A DNA stretch of 64,000 nt from Bog-532 sp963830385 (lineage in GTDB: Bacteria > Actinomycetota > Actinomycetes > Streptosporangiales > Streptosporangiaceae): assembly GCA_963830385.1 (NCBI GenBank), contig CAWHMD010000006.1, positions 434,001 to 498,000 on the forward strand. Direction: 5' to 3'. A program made the position numbers and the translations under genes. Of this stretch, positions 1 to 7,534 are shown one piece after another. The notes beneath the pieces were generated by a model, which saw only the letters and a list, made by a program, of their open reading frames with translations, made no database searches and was not told the DNA's origin. Position 1 is the first letter of the stretch. Every line of letters starts with the position of its first letter.

Positions 1-48
1 TCCGCCGTGCGGTAAGCATCGAACGCCCGGGAACGGGATGTCGTTGGG

Positions 49-1035
49 TCAGCGCGCGGGCTCCTTAGCAATGCGCGCAAGCGTGCGGTACTCGGCCGGA
101 GGCAATCCGTGAACGGCGCGGAACGCCCGGCTGAAATCGCCGGGGCTGGGGAACCCCCAGCGGGCCGCGATGGCGGCGACCGGCCGCGCGGCCAGCGCCG
201 GATCGGACAGGTCGTGGCGGCAGCGCTCCAGCCGCCGATTCCGGACCCAGCCGGCCACGGTCAGGCCCTCATCGTGAAACAGCTGATGCAGGGATCGCAG
301 CGACATGTGGTGGGCGGCGGCAATCGTGCCCGGTGAGAGCCCCGGATCTCCCAGATTTTGCTGGATAAAGGCCTGCACGGTGGTGAGCAGGGCGTACCGG
401 CGGGCCTCAGGGGTGTCCCAGTCGCGGGCCTCCAGTTCGTGGGCCAGCCGGGTGCCGAGTATCTCCAGCGCGGCCGTCGACAGGCGGGCCGCCTCGGCCG
501 GAGTGTAGTGATCGACGTTGCGGGCCAGCCGGACATGGAACTGGGAGGTCACGTCGCCCAGGCCCGCGCTGGCCGGGAAGCGCACGGCGGTCAGCTGCCG
601 GAGCCGGTTCCGGGACAGCGGCAGCAGGGTCGGCGGGAACATGAACGTCATCATCTGAACCGGCTGGCCACGGCCAGCCCCGCAGACCACCTGGTAGGGA
701 CGCCGGGTGTCGTAGAGGGCGAAGTCGCCCGGCCGCAGGAGGGCCTGGCGGCCGCCCTGGGCGATGATGCAGGCGCCGCCGTGCACCAGCGCGACCTTGA
801 ACAGATCCGGATCGGCCTGCGAGATCAGGGCGGGCGTCCGGTGCACGGTCGCGGGCGGGACGTCCATGGCCACGACCTGCATGGGCCCCAGGCCGCTGGC
901 CCGGAACTCCGCGTCGTAGCCGGCGCCCGGAGCGGGGCGGCAGTCCATCGGCAGCCAGGTCTTCGCCATGAGCTCGCGCAGGAAGTCAACGAGGTCGGCC
1001 GCTGGCACATGGTTGGTCCGGATCAGCGTGCTCAT
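49..1035 (-). CDS. AraC/XylS-family transcriptional regulator
   Basis: About 328 residues. The first two thirds have the layout of an AraC-binding-like sensory and dimerisation domain. The last 100 residues carry the double helix-turn-helix of the AraC family: one pair around TIAAAHHMSLRSLHQLF, a second around AAIAARWGFPSPGDFSRAF, closing with LPPAEYR. It should act in the cytoplasm as a ligand-responsive DNA-binding protein; the ligand cannot be inferred. The ATG at 1035 is preferred, but the frame stays open to a TTG at 1053 and neither has a strong ribosome site. It is divergent from the TetR gene at 1159, so the short intergenic stretch probably holds both promoters. Confidence 0.9.
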   Translation of the reverse strand: MSTLIRTNHVPAADLVDFLRELMAKTWLPMDCRPAPGAGYDAEFRASGLGPMQVVAMDVPPATVHRTPALISQADPDLFKVALVHGGACIIAQGGRQALLRPGDFALYDTRRPYQVVCGAGRGQPVQMMTFMFPPTLLPLSRNRLRQLTAVRFPASAGLGDVTSQFHVRLARNVDHYTPAEAARLSTAALEILGTRLAHELEARDWDTPEARRYALLTTVQAFIQQNLGDPGLSPGTIAAAHHMSLRSLHQLFHDEGLTVAGWVRNRRLERCRHDLSDPALAARPVAAIAARWGFPSPGDFSRAFRAVHGLPPAEYRTLARIAKEPAR

Positions 1036-1142
1036 CGCATCGCTCACACCCAAAGCGACGGCAATGTGGTGGTGGGCGCCCGGGCAGGGGCATCGATCAC
1101 GGGACCGCTGGGTCCACGATAATCACGGGTGGAGCAACGGTC

Positions 1143-1157
1143 TAGAGTAATTCTCTA
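1143..1157. promoter_or_regulatory. Candidate TetR operator abutting the TetR start codon
   Basis: Inverted repeat TAGAG-TAATT-CTCTA ending one base before the ATG at 1159. It is unusually AT-rich for this window, and its place between divergent AraC and TetR genes suggests autoregulation by the TetR protein. It leaves no room for a Shine-Dalgarno sequence, so the TetR mRNA may be leaderless or the true start may lie further in. Inference from position and symmetry only. Confidence 0.45.
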
Positions 1158-1158
1158 A

Positions 1159-1830
1159 ATGAACGCAACCCCGGAGCCCGCCGAGCCGGGCCCGCCCGCA
1201 CCCGCGCGACGGCACGGCGGACCCGCCAGCACCGAGAACGGGCAGCGCAGCCGCCAGCGCATCCTCGAGGCGGCGCTGAGCCTGATTACCGAAGCCGGCA
1301 TCGACCAGGTGCGGCTGGCGGGGATCGCCCGGCGCGCGGGCATGAGCTCGGGCCAGCTCATGTACTACTTCTCCAGCAAGGAGGACATCTTCCTGGAGAC
1401 CCTGGCCTGGCGGGACCGGGAGGACATAGCGGGCACCCGCGCGGCGGTGGCCAGGATGACCGGCGCCTGGCGGCAGCTCGAGCGGTTCATCACCAGGTAC
1501 CTGCCGGCCAGCCCGGCCGACCCGAGCTGGATCCTGTGGATGGAGGTGTGGGCCCGCGCTCCCCACAACCGGCAGGTCAGCCAGCGGCTCGAGGAGCTGC
1601 TGCAGCCCTGGCGCGACGAGCTCGCCGCGATCGTCGCCCGCGGCGTCGAAGAGGGCACTTTCGCCCCGCCGGCCGCCATCGACGACTTCACCCTGCGCTT
1701 CGCCGCCCTGCTCGACGGGCTCGCCATCCTCCGCCTGCGGCAGATGCACCAGCCGTCCCGCAAGCGGCTGCTGAACCTCGCCCTGACCACCGCCCGGGCC
1801 GAGCTCAGCCCGACCAGGGAAGGACGGTGA
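1159..1830 (+). CDS. TetR/AcrR-family transcriptional regulator
   Basis: 223 residues, normal family length plus a Pro/Ala-rich N-terminal leader of about 28 residues. The TetR HTH is clear at about residues 35-80: RILEAALSLITEAGIDQVRLAGIARRAG, then MSSGQLMYYFSSKEDIFLE. The remaining helices form the ligand-binding and dimer domain. The LMYYFSSKEDI recognition region resembles the BetI-like subgroup. Probably a repressor of itself or of a neighbouring gene; an inverted repeat lies directly before the start codon. Divergent from the AraC regulator and convergent with the SRPBCC gene. Confidence 0.92.
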   Translation: MNATPEPAEPGPPAPARRHGGPASTENGQRSRQRILEAALSLITEAGIDQVRLAGIARRAGMSSGQLMYYFSSKEDIFLETLAWRDREDIAGTRAAVARMTGAWRQLERFITRYLPASPADPSWILWMEVWARAPHNRQVSQRLEELLQPWRDELAAIVARGVEEGTFAPPAAIDDFTLRFAALLDGLAILRLRQMHQPSRKRLLNLALTTARAELSPTREGR

Positions 1831-1877
1831 GGCTGGGCCACTGCCGCCGGTGACCGGGGCCGGACCGGGAGCCCGGG

Positions 1878-2360
1878 TCAGCCGGCCTTCACCAGGGTGG
1901 CGTAGCGGTCCAGGTACAACGGCCAGCCCTCGGGGCCGTCGATGCCGTCGGCGACCGCTTTCCAGGCGGGACCGTGCCGGTCGAGGTGCCGGTGCTCCAG
2001 CTCCACCCGCGTGCGGGTGGGCGACTCGGCGTAGAACCGCACCTCGACCTCGCTGGTCTGCGCCGGATCGTCCTCGATGGTCCAGCGCGGGCTGATGTCC
2101 CAGCTGAACACCACCCGGTCCGGCGGCTCGAAGGCCAGGATCCGGGCCCACCGGCACTCGCTGCCGTCCACCGCCCGGTCCACGATGTGGCCGCCGACCC
2201 GGGGCTCGAACACCGTCTCGGCGATCGGCGCCTTGAGCAGGTTGTGCTCAGGGGGCTTGAAGTCCCCGAACCCGGTGGTGAACACCGTGAACGCCCGCTC
2301 GATCGGCGTGTCCACCACAACCTGCTTGCGGATCGTGGCGGTCTCGGTCTGGGTCATCAT
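1878..2360 (-). CDS. SRPBCC/AHSA1-type domain protein
   Basis: 160 residues. A START/Bet v1-like fold is indicated by the opening RKQVVVDTPIERAFTVFTTGFGDF, a central RVGGHIVDRAVDGSECRWARILAFEPPDRVVFSWDI, and the closing HLDRHGPAWKAVADGIDGPEGWPLYLDRYATLVK typical of AHSA1 (activator of Hsp90 ATPase homologue 1-like) proteins. Such proteins bind hydrophobic ligands; the ligand here is unknown. The ATG at 2360 overlaps the TGA of the upstream ArsR gene (ATGA), so the two are translationally coupled. ArsR plus AHSA1 is a common actinobacterial two-gene unit in which the regulator controls the pair. Confidence 0.88.
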   Translation of the reverse strand: MMTQTETATIRKQVVVDTPIERAFTVFTTGFGDFKPPEHNLLKAPIAETVFEPRVGGHIVDRAVDGSECRWARILAFEPPDRVVFSWDISPRWTIEDDPAQTSEVEVRFYAESPTRTRVELEHRHLDRHGPAWKAVADGIDGPEGWPLYLDRYATLVKAG

Positions 2361-2677
2361 GCCTCCTCGGGCGGCGCCTCGGCCGCCTCGGTGTATCCGG
2401 CCAGCGCCCGCTGCCAGAACGTGTCGAGCTGATCCCGCAACGCGGCCAGCGCGGCCGGGTTGAGCCGGTAGATCCGGCGCGTCCCCGCCGCCACGTCCTC
2501 CACCAGGCCGGCTTCCTTGAGGATCTTCAGATGCTGGGACACCGCCGACCGGGTCACCGGCAGCCCGGCCGCCAGCTGCCCGACCGGCTGGGGCCCGTCG
2601 GCCAGGCGGGCCACGATGGCGCGACGAGTACCGTCGGCCAGCGCGACCCACCGGTCAGCATCTCGGTTAGCATCCAC
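2357..2677 (-). CDS. ArsR/SmtB-family winged-helix repressor
   Basis: 106 residues with a GTG start. The ArsR winged helix covers about residues 10-80: ADGTRRAIVARLADGPQPVGQLAAGLPVTRSAVSQHLKILKEAGLV, then the wing EDVAAGTRRIYRLNPAALAALRDQLDTFW. No cysteine or histidine metal site is visible, so this is the non-metal ArsR subtype usually found beside AHSA1 proteins. A perfect inverted repeat lies five bases upstream of the start codon and is the likely autoregulatory operator. The stop codon overlaps the start of the SRPBCC gene. Confidence 0.93.
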   Translation of the reverse strand: MDANRDADRWVALADGTRRAIVARLADGPQPVGQLAAGLPVTRSAVSQHLKILKEAGLVEDVAAGTRRIYRLNPAALAALRDQLDTFWQRALAGYTEAAEAPPEEA

Positions 2678-2682
2678 TAACC

Positions 2683-2698
2683 GTTAGTCTGGACTAAC
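2683..2698. promoter_or_regulatory. ArsR operator (perfect inverted repeat)
   Basis: GTTAGTC-TG-GACTAAC, with 7-base perfect arms, 6 to 21 bases upstream of the GTG of the ArsR gene. A second related dyad, GGTTAG-N7-TAACC, sits at 2665-2682 and overlaps the start codon. The AT-rich, symmetric and tandem arrangement fits ArsR-family dimer binding that blocks initiation of the ArsR-SRPBCC operon. Confidence 0.7.
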
Positions 2699-2738
2699 CG
2701 ATAAATTCCGTCAAGGGGCCAGGACTGCGCCGCGCCGC

Positions 2739-3636
2739 TCAGGGTGTCAGGAGGTGCTCGCGGAACCAGTCCAGGGCGGCTCCGCTGGAGGCGTCGAAAC
2801 CCTTGACGTAGGCGTCGAAGTGGCCACCCGGCAGGATGACGAGCTTTTTGGGTTCCAGGGCCTTCTCGTAGGCGGCAATAGCGAACGCGCTCGGGGTCAG
2901 CACGTCGCCCCGGGCGGGCAGGATGAGCAGCGGGGTCGGGCTGACCTGGGCGATGTAGTCGACCGGGTTGTACTCGCCGAGCATCTCGACGGTGCGCAGG
3001 GTGACCTCGTTCTTCCAGTTCGGTGCCCGGTTCTTGCCGGTCTCGGTGAACCACTGCCAGGAGTCGGGGGTCGGCAGGGCGGACGGGTCGAGCGGGTTCT
3101 CGGCGACGACCGGGACCATGGCCGGCTCCTTGCCGTGGAAGCGGGCCAGCCGGTCAGCGTCGAACTGCGCGCGGAACCCGTCGATGAAGTCCGACCGGAC
3201 CAGCGCCCGGATGTTGTCGTAGCCGCTGATCAGCGGGACCTGGGCGACCACGGCCTTGACCCGGCGGTCGATGGCCCCCACGACCAGCACGTGCCCGCCG
3301 GAGTAGCTGCTGCCCCAGACGCCGATCCGGCCGTCGGTCTCGGGCAGAGTGCCCGCGTAGGTGATGGCGTGGCGGTAGTCGCGCACCTGGGCCCAGGGGT
3401 CGATCTCCAGGCGGGGGGTGCCGTCGCTGTCGCCGAAGTTGCGGTTGTCGAAGACCAGCGCGTTCAGCCGTTCGCGGAGAACACCTCGGCGAACTTGTCC
3501 AGGTACATCTCCTTGACCGCCGAGAACCCGTGCGCCATCACGATCGTGGGGCGGTTCCGGTGCTGGCCTCGGCCGGGTAGAACCAGCCCCGGAGGGTGAC
3601 GCCCTCGGCGTCGAATTCGGTGTCACGACGGGTCAT
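2739..3636 (-). pseudogene. Alpha/beta hydrolase, interrupted by two single-base frameshifts
   Basis: Read across three frames this is one alpha/beta hydrolase of about 300 residues, similar to dienelactone-hydrolase or S15-peptidase-like cytoplasmic esterases. It starts MTRRDTEFDAEGVTLRGWFYP at the ATG at 3636. The frame then breaks near 3548-3551, where one G/C seems lost before IVMAHGFSAVKEMYLDKFAEVFSANG, and again near 3467, before LNALVFDNRNFGDSDG. From there the frame is intact to the end, with the nucleophile elbow GSSYSGG, an acid region LLILPARGDVLTP and the His in LPGGHFDAY. All core motifs survive, so either the gene was recently disabled or the bases were lost in assembly. Confidence 0.75.
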
Positions 3637-3707
3637 GGCTGCTCCCTCGGGTCGCACGGCCGGCCCGGAACGCCTCGGCTCGGCGCTGGGCCGCTGTCAC
3701 GACCGTC

Positions 3708-4060
3708 TCACCGGCGACCGCCCAGGGCAACGGACAAGGCGCGGGTCAGGGCGGGTCGGGGCGCGGGGATGCGGACCACCACCACCGGGCAGGCGCCGTT
3801 GCGGACGCAGTACTCGGCACCGATCCGAGCAGCATGCCCGGATAGGCGGCGCCCCTGGGCGCCGACGACCAGCAGGGTGGCGCGGTCGGCCTGGGACAGC
3901 AGGGCCGGGCCGCCCGGGCCCTCGACCACGTGATCGCTGACCGGCACGTCGGGGAATTCGGCCACCGCCAGCTGGACACCGCCCTCAGTTCCGCGCCGGT
4001 CAGCGTGGCGTACTCGGCGGCCCAGCGCACGGCATCCCGGCTGCCGGGGCGTTCACCGGC
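3708..4060 (-). pseudogene. Universal stress protein (UspA) remnant
   Basis: Fragments of a single UspA domain appear in alternating frames: GSRDAVRWAAEYATLTGAEL at the left of the protein, then VVEGPGGPALLSQADRATLLVVGAQGR, then YPGMLLGSV in the other frame, then AEYCVRNGACPVVVVR. The N-terminal strand with its start codon is missing, about 25-30 residues between SSWRWP and the VVEG strand seem deleted, and at least three frame changes occur. That is more damage than in the neighbouring hydrolase and looks like real decay. The ATP-binding G-x2-G-x9-G region is the best preserved part. Confidence 0.65.
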
Positions 4061-4355
4061 TGGTCCCGGTCTCATACGGCTTCGGCTGGTCCTGCGGGGG
4101 CTCCGCGCGCTGGAGCGGGCGGAGCCGCCACCACGTGGTGAAGAACGCCCCGATGACGAGCATGCCGATGCCCATCCACAGGTTGATGTTGATGTGGCTG
4201 GCCTTGGCCAGGTCCTTCGATGAGGTGAAGAACCCGGCCACGGTGAGCATGACCCCGTAGAGGAGGAACAGCCCGCCGATCAGCACCCGCAGGTCGAACA
4301 GCTTGGCTGCCGCCGACTGCGGGGCTCCGGCATCGGTGTCTGGCGCCTCGGACAT
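4053..4355 (-). CDS. Small two-helix membrane protein, symporter partner
   Basis: 100 residues, with two hydrophobic segments (about residues 24-43 and 59-76) separated by a short charged loop, and a Pro/Gln-rich cytoplasmic tail. No family recognised. GGGAGG lies six bases before the ATG at 4355. It follows the sodium:solute symporter by 14 bases on the same strand, so it is probably co-transcribed and may be an accessory subunit, as small partners are known for some SSS transporters. That role is inference from position. Confidence 0.8.
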   Translation of the reverse strand: MSEAPDTDAGAPQSAAAKLFDLRVLIGGLFLLYGVMLTVAGFFTSSKDLAKASHININLWMGIGMLVIGAFFTTWWRLRPLQRAEPPQDQPKPYETGTSR

Positions 4356-4369
4356 TGCGGCCTCCCTGG

Positions 4370-6049
4370 CTACGAGAAGATGATGGACAGCACGAGTACG
4401 ATGCCCAGGGCGATCCCGCCGAGCAGCTTGGGCGACTTCCACCAGACCGGCTTGGGCACGCTCGCCGGGTCGGGCGCATTCGGGTCGTGCACGCCCCAGA
4501 CCAGGCCGCCGAGCTCGGATACCGGCTTCGGCCTGGTCACCAGGCTGACCAGCACCGTGACCACCAGGTCAGCGACGAAGGCCGTGATCGCCCCGTAGAA
4601 GTTCACCATCTGCGCGTTGACCGTGGCGTGGGTCGGGTCCAGCACCTGGTGCGGATAGAAATAGGCGATGTGGTAGCCGGCGAAGTGCATGACGGCGGCG
4701 CCGATCGTGCCCGCGGCCAGCCCGCTTATCCCGGCCCACGGCGTGCTGCGCTTCCAGAACATGGCCAGGATGAACGTGGCGAACAGGGGCGCGTTGAAGA
4801 ACGAGAACAGCAACTGGATGTAGTTCATGATGTTGCTGTAACCGGAGGCGATGAACGCCGTGCCGATCCCGATCAGGATGCCGACCACGGTGACCACCCG
4901 GCCGACCTGCAGGTAGTACCGGTCCCGCCGGCCTCTCCTGATATAGGTCTGCCAGATGTCGTAGGTGAAGACGGTGTTGAACGAGCTGACGTTCGCCGCC
5001 ATGCCGGCCATGAAGGCGGCCAGCAGGCCGGCCAGCGCCACGCCGAGCGCGCCGTTGGGCAGGAACCTGCCCATCAGCAGCGGGATGGCGTCGTTGTAGC
5101 TGGCTCCCTTCGGCGTGCCCAGGTTAGGGATGATGGCCAGCGCAATCAGGCCGGGGATGATGGTCAGGGCGGGAATGAAGATCTTCGGGTACGCCCCGAT
5201 CAGCGGCGTCCGCTGGGCCGCGGACAGGTCCTTGGCCGACAGCGCGCGCTGCACCTCGGCGAAGTTCGTGGTCCAGTAGCCGAACGACAGCACGAAGCCG
5301 AGCCCGAAGACGATGCCGATCCAGTCGCCCAGCGGGTTCGTCCAGTGCCCGACCCCGACGCCGCCCCAGGTGGAGAAGGCGGTGGCCCCCAGCTTGGTGT
5401 GATTGATCTTCGTGTGCAGGCCGCTCCAGCCGCCAACGCTGTGCAGCCCGATGATGACCAGCGGGACCAGCCCGGCGATGATCACGAAGAACTGCAGCAC
5501 CTCGTTGTAGATCGCGCCGGACAGCCCGCCGAGCGTGATGTAGGCCAGCACGAACAGCGCCGAGATGGCGATCGACAGCCAGATCGGCCAGCCGATCAGC
5601 GCGTTGATGACCAGCGCCAGGGCGTAGAGGTTCACCCCGGCGATCAGCACCGCGGCCAGCGCGAACGTCAGGGCGTTGAACAAGTGGGTGGCCGGGTTGA
5701 AGCGCCGGAGCAGGAACTCCGGCACGCTGCGGACCCGTGACCCGTAATAGAACGGCATCATGACGACGCCGAGGAACACCATGGCCGGGACCGCGCCGAT
5801 CCAGTAGAAGTGCACGGTCGGCAGGCCGTACTGGGCGCCGTTGGCGGCCATGCCCAGGATCTCGATCGCGCCGAGGTTGGCCGAGATGAAGGCCAGGCCG
5901 GTCACCCAGGCCGGCAGGGACCGGCCCGAGAGCAGGAAGTCCTCACTGGTGGCGACGGCCCGGCGGGCGAACACCCCGATCGCGATGACGAGGGCGAAAT
6001 AGATGCCCAGAATCGTGTAGTCGAACGGATTGACGTGAAGCCTCAGCAA
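4370..6049 (-). CDS. Sodium:solute symporter (SSS family)
   Basis: 559 residues with about 13 hydrophobic segments, the normal SSS length. Typical features are the start FDYTILGIYFALVIAIGVFARR, the TM1-2 stretch SEDFLLSGRSLPAWVTGLAFISANLGAIEILGMAA, and TM5-6 ITLGGLSGAIYNEVLQFFVIIAGL. It should import a solute with Na+ across the cytoplasmic membrane; the solute cannot be read from the sequence. Initiation is at a TTG (6049) placed seven bases after a strong GAGGAGGTG ribosome site. Downstream, 14 bases away, is the 100-residue membrane protein. Confidence 0.93.
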   Translation of the reverse strand: MLRLHVNPFDYTILGIYFALVIAIGVFARRAVATSEDFLLSGRSLPAWVTGLAFISANLGAIEILGMAANGAQYGLPTVHFYWIGAVPAMVFLGVVMMPFYYGSRVRSVPEFLLRRFNPATHLFNALTFALAAVLIAGVNLYALALVINALIGWPIWLSIAISALFVLAYITLGGLSGAIYNEVLQFFVIIAGLVPLVIIGLHSVGGWSGLHTKINHTKLGATAFSTWGGVGVGHWTNPLGDWIGIVFGLGFVLSFGYWTTNFAEVQRALSAKDLSAAQRTPLIGAYPKIFIPALTIIPGLIALAIIPNLGTPKGASYNDAIPLLMGRFLPNGALGVALAGLLAAFMAGMAANVSSFNTVFTYDIWQTYIRRGRRDRYYLQVGRVVTVVGILIGIGTAFIASGYSNIMNYIQLLFSFFNAPLFATFILAMFWKRSTPWAGISGLAAGTIGAAVMHFAGYHIAYFYPHQVLDPTHATVNAQMVNFYGAITAFVADLVVTVLVSLVTRPKPVSELGGLVWGVHDPNAPDPASVPKPVWWKSPKLLGGIALGIVLVLSIIFS

Positions 6050-6223
6050 GCCGCTTCACCTCCTCGTGAGCGGTGCGGTCCGCGCCGAGGCTGAATGAAC
6101 GTTCGACCAGCCGGTCGGACCCCTTTGTTTGCACTCGGCTTACCCACATCTGAGACAGATGATGTCTGGAGGTGGCTCTGAGCCAGCGATCAGGATGGGA
6201 GCCGCGGTTTGCATTTCCTCTTT

Positions 6224-6244
6224 TGTTCTATTAGTAATAGAACA
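6224..6244. promoter_or_regulatory. Perfect 21-base palindromic operator candidate
   Basis: Arms TGTTCTATT and AATAGAACA are perfectly complementary around the centre AGT. This is a very AT-rich, 9-base-arm dyad in a GC-rich region, 35 bases upstream of the ATG at 6279 and 175 bases upstream of the divergent symporter. No regulator is encoded next to it, so the cognate protein is unknown. Confidence 0.6.
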
Positions 6245-6278
6245 GATGGTACGGTGACCGCCGGTAAGGAGGCCCACG

Positions 6279-6584
6279 ATGGCAGCGACGCTCATCCTCA
6301 CCCGACAGGTCAACGGCATCGAGCTCTGGCGCTTCCGGTTCGACGTCACGGTCGACGGCGAAGGCGTCGGCTCGCTCGAACGCGGGAAAACGATCGAGAC
6401 GCCGGTCGAGCCGGGCCAGCACACCCTGCGGCTGCGCAGCGGCCGCTATTCAAGCCTGCCCCGCTCCTTCGACGCCGCCGACGGCGACACGATCAGCTTC
6501 CGCTGTCACGGCGCCGCGCTCTGGCCGCGGTTCGTCGCCTCCTTGATCAAGCCCGACCTGGCCATCTCGCTCCAGCGCGAGTAG
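6279..6584 (+). CDS. Small beta-rich protein of unknown function
   Basis: 101 residues, ATG preceded by AAGGAGG at ideal spacing. No domain recognised with certainty. The pattern of short alternating strands (IELWRFRFDVTVDGEGVGSLERGKTIETPVEPGQHTLRLRSGRYSS) resembles the small PEGA-like or carbohydrate-module-like beta sandwich proteins frequent in actinomycetes. The C-terminus ends in a weakly hydrophobic LWPRFVASLIKPDL stretch. No signal peptide. The strong palindrome upstream implies tight transcriptional control. It converges with the G1 peptidase gene across a hairpin. Confidence 0.85.
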   Translation: MAATLILTRQVNGIELWRFRFDVTVDGEGVGSLERGKTIETPVEPGQHTLRLRSGRYSSLPRSFDAADGDTISFRCHGAALWPRFVASLIKPDLAISLQRE

Positions 6585-6623
6585 GCCGCCCGGCCGCACG
6601 CCGGGGCGCACGACCGGGCGGCC
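6584..6623. terminator. Bidirectional hairpin between convergent genes
   Basis: Arms GGCCGCCCGG (6584-6593) and CCGGGCGGCC (6614-6623) pair perfectly around a 20-base loop, directly at the stop of the 101-residue gene and 10 bases from the stop of the convergent peptidase gene. There is no T-run, which is normal for terminators in GC-rich actinomycetes. Confidence 0.55.
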
Positions 6624-6632
6624 GCCGGTGGC

Positions 6633-7382
6633 TCAGTTGGCCTGCTTGTAGGTGAGGGAGAAGTTTTCGTCGAGGTCGGTGATGGCGGACAGGTCGGCCA
6701 GGTCGGCGCCGTTGCTCCCGGTCATCAGGATCTTGGCCAGGCCCCAGTACGAGCCATCGGCCACCAGCCCGGTCGACGCGCCGCTGCTGTCGATGGCCTG
6801 GAATCTGGTGAAGCCGGTGGTGGTGAACTTGGAGAGGTTCTTACCGCCGTCGGCCTCGAGGGCGGCCTCGGCGGTCATGTTCTCGCAGACGTGCCCGGAC
6901 GGGCAGCTGGCATCCAGGTTGAACTTGTGGGCGTCGTCGTCACGGGTCAGATCGGTGAGCGCCAGATTCCAGGCGCCGCCGATGTACTTGACCAGCATGG
7001 AGATCGAGTCACCGGGATAGACGGTGAACTTGTAGTTCGTCCCGTTGGGGGCCATCTCCCACCAGGTCTGGCAGGAGGGCACCCCACCGTGGCAGTCGGT
7101 GGAGATACCGACCTGCTCGACGGTGCTGCCACCGGTCTGGTAGCCGTCCAGCCCGATCCAGAAGGACGCCTTCGACGTTGACGACGTGCACGTCACCGTG
7201 GGGACCTTGACGTCGCCGGTCACCTGCCGGAACCCCTCCGTGTGGCCGACGAGGATATAGGCCGTCCAGTTCCACGCGCCGTGGATGTCGGCCGGTTTCG
7301 CCACCGCCGGCGCGGCGCTCGGCGTACTGGCGCTGGCGGCCGGCGCGGCGCTGGACGCCGACACAGCCGGCAAGCCGGTCAT
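6633..7382 (-). CDS. Peptidase G1 (eqolisin)-like glutamic peptidase
   Basis: 249 residues from the ATG at 7382; the frame continues upstream to 7532. The family pattern is complete: W-N-W-T-A-Y near the start, GFRQVTGDVKVPTVTC, ASFWIGLDGYQTGGSTVEQVGIS, WWEMAPNG, YPGDSISMLV and MTAEAALEADGG. By comparison with fungal eqolisins, the catalytic pair should be the Gln in EQVGIS and the first Glu in TAEAALE. Family members are secreted acid endopeptidases. The N-terminus here is only an Ala/Ser/Pro-rich stretch without a convincing hydrophobic signal core, so the export route or the start codon is uncertain. Cysteine pairs suggest disulphides and hence an extracytoplasmic location. Confidence 0.82.
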   Translation of the reverse strand: MTGLPAVSASSAAPAASASTPSAAPAVAKPADIHGAWNWTAYILVGHTEGFRQVTGDVKVPTVTCTSSTSKASFWIGLDGYQTGGSTVEQVGISTDCHGGVPSCQTWWEMAPNGTNYKFTVYPGDSISMLVKYIGGAWNLALTDLTRDDDAHKFNLDASCPSGHVCENMTAEAALEADGGKNLSKFTTTGFTRFQAIDSSGASTGLVADGSYWGLAKILMTGSNGADLADLSAITDLDENFSLTYKQAN

Positions 7383-7423
7383 GCCGTCGCCTGACCTGGG
7401 AAAGGGACCTTCGGCCCGGCCTG

Positions 7424-7452
7424 GTGTCACCCGATCGGGCGTCATGACAATT
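7424..7452. promoter_or_regulatory. GTGTCAC / GTCATGACAATT motif upstream of the peptidase gene
   Basis: GTGTCAC (7424-7430) and the 12-mer GTCATGACAATT (7441-7452) lie 42-70 bases upstream of the ATG at 7382. The same 12-mer and a GTGTCAC element occur in front of the OmpR-type regulator at 37720. A shared regulator is a reasonable guess, not shown. Confidence 0.35.
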
Positions 7453-7499
7453 GCGTGGCGGCCGGTGATCCTGGAGCCTGACCCTAGGGAGGGGGGCTC

Positions 7500-7534
7500 G
7501 GGTGCCCCGGGCCGGTCACCGGCCCGGGGCACCC
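7500..7534 (-). terminator. 16-bp perfect hairpin spanning the response regulator stop codon
   Basis: Arms GGGTGCCCCGGGCCGG and CCGGCCCGGGGCACCC pair perfectly around a 3-base loop, and that loop is the TGA stop codon (7516-7518) of the response regulator gene. It should form an extremely stable stem ending the three-gene kinase operon. There is no T-tract. Confidence 0.75.

Noticed and set aside
4355..5740. 461-codon plus-strand open frame opposite the sodium:solute symporter
   Set aside because: Antisense shadow with Gly/Arg/Asp/His-rich composition; the symporter on the minus strand is unambiguous.
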